From positions 1 through 25,644 of the forward strand of contig CALCHR010000111.1 of the NCBI GenBank assembly GCA_937901185.1: a stretch of 25,644 nucleotides of DNA. Direction: 5' to 3'. Shown piece after piece: positions 22,726 to 25,644 of this stretch (positions within the stretch are counted from its first letter, which is position 1; each line of letters starts with the position of its first letter). The stretch is from an uncultured Bacteroidales bacterium (lineage in GTDB: Bacteria > Bacteroidota > Bacteroidia > Bacteroidales > Bacteroidaceae). The notes beneath the pieces were generated by a model that saw only the letters and a program-made list of their open reading frames with translations, made no database searches and was not told the DNA's origin. A program made the translations under genes and the position numbers.

Positions 22726-23310
22726 TTACAGAACTTCAATCAACTCCACATCGAACACGAGGGCTGCGTAGGGAGGAATGCTGCCGCCGGCTCCGCGCTC
22801 GCCGTAGGCAAGGTTGTAGGGAATGAAGAAGCGGAACTTGGCGCCTTCGCCCATGAGTTGCACACCTTCGGTCCATCCTGCGATAACGCCGTTCAAGGGG
22901 AACACGGCGGGCTCGCCGCGGCGGTAAGAGGAGTCGAACACGGTGCCGTCGGTCAAGCGACCTTCGTAGTGGCACTTCACATTGTCGGTGGCAGAGGGCT
23001 TGCGGCCGCTACCTTCGGTCAGTACAACATACTGCAAACCGCTGGCTGTAACCATCACACCTTCCTTCTTGGCATTCTCAGCCAAGAACTTTTCGCCGGC
23101 TTCGCGGGCTGCTTTGCCCTTCTCGGCTTCTTTTTCCTGCATGTAGGTAGCTACAATTTGCTGCGCCTCTGCATTGGTCATAGCAGTGGCGTTGCCGGCC
23201 AACACATCGGCTACGGCTTGTGCAAAGTCAGCACCATTGAGGTTGTCCACGCCCATCTCTTTCAAGTTGTGGCCGATAACAAGGCCGAGGGCATAGCTAA
23301 GTTTATCCAT
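22726..23310 (-). CDS. FKBP-type peptidyl-prolyl isomerase, cytoplasmic (first gene of the FKBP operon)
   Basis: 194 residues with no signal peptide (MDKLSYALGLVIGHNLKEMG), so it should stay in the cytosol like FklB of E. coli. A short helical dimerisation region (1-80) leads into the FKBP domain (88-193) with the full pocket: Tyr115, Phe125-Asp126, Trp146, Tyr169, Phe186. The three FKBP genes are on one strand with gaps of 27 and 45 nt. The hairpin at 23351-23387 lies just upstream. Confidence 0.93.
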   Translation of the reverse strand: MDKLSYALGLVIGHNLKEMGVDNLNGADFAQAVADVLAGNATAMTNAEAQQIVATYMQEKEAEKGKAAREAGEKFLAENAKKEGVMVTASGLQYVVLTEGSGRKPSATDNVKCHYEGRLTDGTVFDSSYRRGEPAVFPLNGVIAGWTEGVQLMGEGAKFRFFIPYNLAYGERGAGGSIPPYAALVFDVELIEVL

Positions 23311-23350
23311 TTGCTTAGTTCTTTATTATTAGGTAAATACTATAAAAATC

Positions 23351-23387
23351 TGTCGCTCGGTGCCCTCTTCTGGGCTACCGAGCGACA
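23351..23387. terminator. Strong hairpin between sirtuin and FKBP operon
   Basis: TGTCGCTCGGT (23351-23361) pairs with ACCGAGCGACA (23377-23387), and GCCC with GGGC inside, with one bulged T and a 6-nt loop. On the minus strand it is followed by GATTTTTATAG, as in a sirtuin terminator, 110 nt past that stop. A TAnnTTTG box (TATTTTTG, 23386-23393) overlaps its upstream arm, so an FKBP transcript could start inside the hairpin. Both roles are possible. Confidence 0.6.
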
Positions 23388-23496
23388 AAAATACAATTTT
23401 TATTTCACCCACAGGGCTAAATAACCTTTTTTAGCATTGGGCGACGAAGAAGAGATGCACGGGACAAAGATTTTTTACCATAAAACACAGTTGCAT

Positions 23497-24192
23497 CTAC
23501 TGTAAGAGCTCTATCAAGCGGGCCATGCCTTCGGAGGCGGTGGCCTTGATAAACTCAACGGGCATATAGGTTGGCACTTTTACTTCTTTAGGGTCGATGA
23601 GGTAGATGGGCACTCCTTCCGGCACGTACTGCACCAGTGACGCGGCGGGATATACATTGAGCGAGGTGCCGATTACTACGAAGATATCGGCAGTTAGTGC
23701 TTCTGCGATGGCCTCTTCCAGGCGTGGCACGGCCTCACCAAACCACACTATCCAGGGGCGTAGCAACGAGCCATCGGCTGCCAGTGTGCCGGGCTCCACT
23801 TCGGGTTGCTCGGGCGAGAGGGTCACGTGATAGTCAGTATTGTCGGGGTCGTTGGAGGAGCACATGCGCATCAGTTCGCCGTGCAGGTGGATCACGTTGG
23901 AAGAGCCGGCGCGCTCGTGCAGGTTGTCTACATTCTGCGTTACCACTGTCACCTCGAAGCGCTCCTCCAGTTGCGCCAGCAACTCGTGGCCGCGATTGGG
24001 GCGGGCCTTTACCAGTTGGCGGCGCAAGCCGTTGTAGAAGTCTGTCACCAGATTAGGATCTTCCTGCCAGCCTTCGGGCGTGGCCACTTTCTCTACGGGA
24101 TAACGTTCCCAAAGGCCGTCGGCATCGCGGAAGGTGGAAAATCCGCTCTCGGCGCTCATGCCGGCGCCGGTCAACACTACAATCTTCTTCAT
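23497..24192 (-). CDS. Sirtuin, NAD-dependent protein deacylase
   Basis: 231 residues, CobB-like. NAD-binding landmarks are LTGAGMSAESGFSTFRD (7-23), TQNVDNLHERAG (85-96), the catalytic His104 in HLHGEL, WFGEAVP and GTSLNVYPAASL. Short bacterial sirtuins of this class remove succinyl or acetyl groups from lysine. The desuccinylase signature Tyr-x-x-Arg is changed here: FYNGLRR has Tyr53 but Leu56 at the Arg position. Only one Cys (Cys111) remains in the small domain where zinc-binding sirtuins have four. It stands alone, divergent from the C10 protease gene. Confidence 0.93.
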   Translation of the reverse strand: MKKIVVLTGAGMSAESGFSTFRDADGLWERYPVEKVATPEGWQEDPNLVTDFYNGLRRQLVKARPNRGHELLAQLEERFEVTVVTQNVDNLHERAGSSNVIHLHGELMRMCSSNDPDNTDYHVTLSPEQPEVEPGTLAADGSLLRPWIVWFGEAVPRLEEAIAEALTADIFVVIGTSLNVYPAASLVQYVPEGVPIYLIDPKEVKVPTYMPVEFIKATASEGMARLIELLQ

Positions 24193-24221
24193 ATAAATAT
24201 ATAATTGTGTCTACAGGTAGG

Positions 24222-24252
24222 CTAAGATAGCCTTTTTGGGGTAAACGAGCAA
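24222..24252 (-). promoter_or_regulatory. Putative sirtuin promoter
   Basis: On the minus strand TTG (24250-24252), 20 nt, then TATCTTAG (24222-24229), one mismatch from TAnnTTTG, 29 nt before the ATG. The -7 element sits in a small palindrome GGCTA-TCT-TAGCC. Confidence 0.45.
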
Positions 24253-24372
24253 GCAAGTGGGGCTGAAGATGGCGGCAAGTGCTGTCAGATTTTGCTTACG
24301 CCCTACTCTTTCGCCGCCTACAACGGCTCCCTGCTCAACACTATTTAACAGAATATCTGCATCTTACATCTA

Positions 24373-24401
24373 TTTGCTTTAGATATTTAATACTATATTT
24401 G
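24373..24401 (+). promoter_or_regulatory. Putative promoter of the C10 protease gene
   Basis: TATATTTG (24394-24401) matches TAnnTTTG 40 nt before the ATG, with TTTG (24373-24376) 17 nt upstream of it. The spacing is shorter than the 20 nt of other promoters here. The rest of 24253-24372 shows no gene. Confidence 0.5.
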
Positions 24402-24441
24402 CGAACAACATATTTTCTCACCAACACAAACTACTATCATT

Positions 24442-25644
24442 ATGAAGAACTTATTTACCTCTCTCGGCCGCATAAAATATCTCGTTGTGGCGGTCGCGGC
24501 GGTCGCAAGTCCTTTCTTGACGGCATGGGCCGGTCCTGTCGATTTGGAACAGGCCCGCGGAAAGGCGGCGGCCTTTATGAAGGAGCACAACCACGGCGCA
24601 CGCCTCGAAAGTGAGGCTCCGGCCTACGCTCCGGCTTTGAAAAAAGGATTTGGAAAACAAACTCCCGAGGCCGCATCGGCCTACTATGTATTCAACGCTG
24701 AGGGCAATGCGGGCTACGTCATTATCTCGGGCGACGACCGCACCGATGCCGTGCTGGGATATGCCACCGAGGGATACTTCTCTGCCGAAGAAATGCCGGC
24801 CAACGTGCTGGCGTGGATGCAGGCCTATGCCGAGCAGATTGCCTTGCTCGACCAATACGCTCCGCAACAAACGCCGGTGCTCAACGAGCCTGCCATCGCT
24901 CCGCTGCTCACTACTATCTGGAACCAGGATGCGCCCTACAACGGCGCATGTCCCCTCCAGGGCTCCCACCGCAGCGTGACGGGATGCACCGCCACTGCCT
25001 TGGCGCAGGTGATGAAGTACCACGAGTGGCCGGCTGAGCCAACGGCCGCCATTCCGGCTTACACTACCAAGTCCACCCAGCTCTACGTGCCCGAGTTGGC
25101 GCCCACCACGTTCCGATGGGACGAGATGAAAGACGGATATGGCTACTCTGAATACGCCCCCGCCGTGGCCGAACTGATGCGCTATTGCGGACAGGCGTTG
25201 CAGAGCGACTACACAAACTTCTCTACCTCGGCCTTCGTCTCCGACATTCCGCAGGTGGTCAGCACCTACTTTGGCTACGACCCCAACAGCTCCATGCTCT
25301 ACCAAAGCAACTACCCCATCAGCGAGTGGGAGGAGATTATCTACGAAGAACTGAGAGCCGGACGCCCCGTGCTCCATGCCGGCACCTCTATGGAGGGTGG
25401 CCATGCCTTCGTGTGCGACGGCTACGACGGCGCCGGCCTCTTCCACTTCAACTGGGGCTGGGGAGGACAAGGCAACGGCTGGTTCAAACTGAACGATATG
25501 AAGCCCGACGCATACAGCGACTACTCGAAATCGCACAGGGCATACTTCATGCTCAAACCCGACATTGCAGAGGCTGTCACATACACTGTGAGTGTCAGCG
25601 TCAATGACAACAATATTCTCATTTTCCGCCATCATCTTTTCCAG
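24442..25644 (+). CDS. Secreted C10-family cysteine protease (streptopain/interpain-like), 3' end outside window
   Basis: 401 codons are open to the window edge with no stop. An N-terminal signal region (MKNLFTSLGRIKYLVVAVAA, cleaved near TAWA) is followed by a C10 propeptide (about 30-140) that keeps the enzyme inactive, including the phrase GYVIISGDDRTDAVLGYA. The protease domain has the nucleophile Cys182 in SVTGCTATALAQVMKYHEWP, catalytic His321 in GGHAFVCDGYDG, and FNWGWGG (336-342), which helps build the active site. All are intact. Prevotella and Porphyromonas members (interpain A, periodontain) degrade host proteins. The missing C-terminus may hold a secretion signal. Confidence 0.93.
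   Translation, partial: MKNLFTSLGRIKYLVVAVAAVASPFLTAWAGPVDLEQARGKAAAFMKEHNHGARLESEAPAYAPALKKGFGKQTPEAASAYYVFNAEGNAGYVIISGDDRTDAVLGYATEGYFSAEEMPANVLAWMQAYAEQIALLDQYAPQQTPVLNEPAIAPLLTTIWNQDAPYNGACPLQGSHRSVTGCTATALAQVMKYHEWPAEPTAAIPAYTTKSTQLYVPELAPTTFRWDEMKDGYGYSEYAPAVAELMRYCGQALQSDYTNFSTSAFVSDIPQVVSTYFGYDPNSSMLYQSNYPISEWEEIIYEELRAGRPVLHAGTSMEGGHAFVCDGYDGAGLFHFNWGWGGQGNGWFKLNDMKPDAYSDYSKSHRAYFMLKPDIAEAVTYTVSVSVNDNNILIFRHHLFQ

Noticed and set aside
24451..25635. 394-codon minus-strand frame opposite the C10 protease
   Set aside because: The plus strand encodes an intact C10 propeptide and catalytic motifs; the minus frame is its shadow.

Overview
This window looks like chromosomal DNA from a member of the Bacteroidales, most likely the Prevotellaceae or a close relative; the exact genus cannot be fixed by reading alone. 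The reasons are: the gene order mraZ-rsmH-ftsL-ftsI-murE-mraY-murD-ftsW with a Bacteroidetes-type MraY and a PASTA-tailed FtsI, a 513-residue single-chain glycyl-tRNA synthetase, a tandem set of FKBP isomerases, a secreted MG2-like protein, a C10 (streptopain/interpain-like) protease, and several promoters with the Bacteroidetes -7 box TAnnTTTG. Three of these promoters (glyS, eno and the MG2-like gene) have TTG exactly 20 nt upstream of the -7 box.

Layout. 1-722 (minus) is the 5' part of a secreted protein that leaves the window. 1179-3458 (minus) is a glyS-FKBP lipoprotein pair. 3804-14141 (minus) is the dcw cell-wall/division cluster, transcribed from an apparently autoregulated mraZ promoter (four 10-bp-spaced boxes at 14156-14190). 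It ends after ftsW with a periplasmic cyclophilin where murG-murC-ftsQ-ftsA-ftsZ would be expected. 14419-16497 (minus) holds a DedA-family membrane protein and enolase. 16891-20667 (plus) is a two-gene unit for exported proteins: an MG2-like protein and an M28 zinc peptidase. 20881-23310 (minus) is an operon of three FKBP isomerases predicted to sit in the cytoplasm, on a membrane as a lipoprotein, and in the periplasm. 23497-24192 (minus) is a sirtuin. 24442-25644 (plus) is a C10 cysteine protease cut by the window end.

Functionally the window combines lipid II synthesis and septal peptidoglycan synthesis (MurD, MurE, MraY, FtsW, FtsI, and perhaps DedA for lipid-carrier recycling) with envelope protein folding (five prolyl isomerases in 25 kb) and secreted proteolysis.

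The most unusual element is non-coding: four copies (about 985-1095, 3614-3747, 16692-16802, 20691-20810) of a structured intergenic repeat built from 21-nt units around the core ACTAGGAAAAA/TTTTTCTAG, with long perfect inverted repeats and a shared 5' leader. I do not recognise it as a described family. No rRNA, tRNA, CRISPR array, transposase or phage gene was found.
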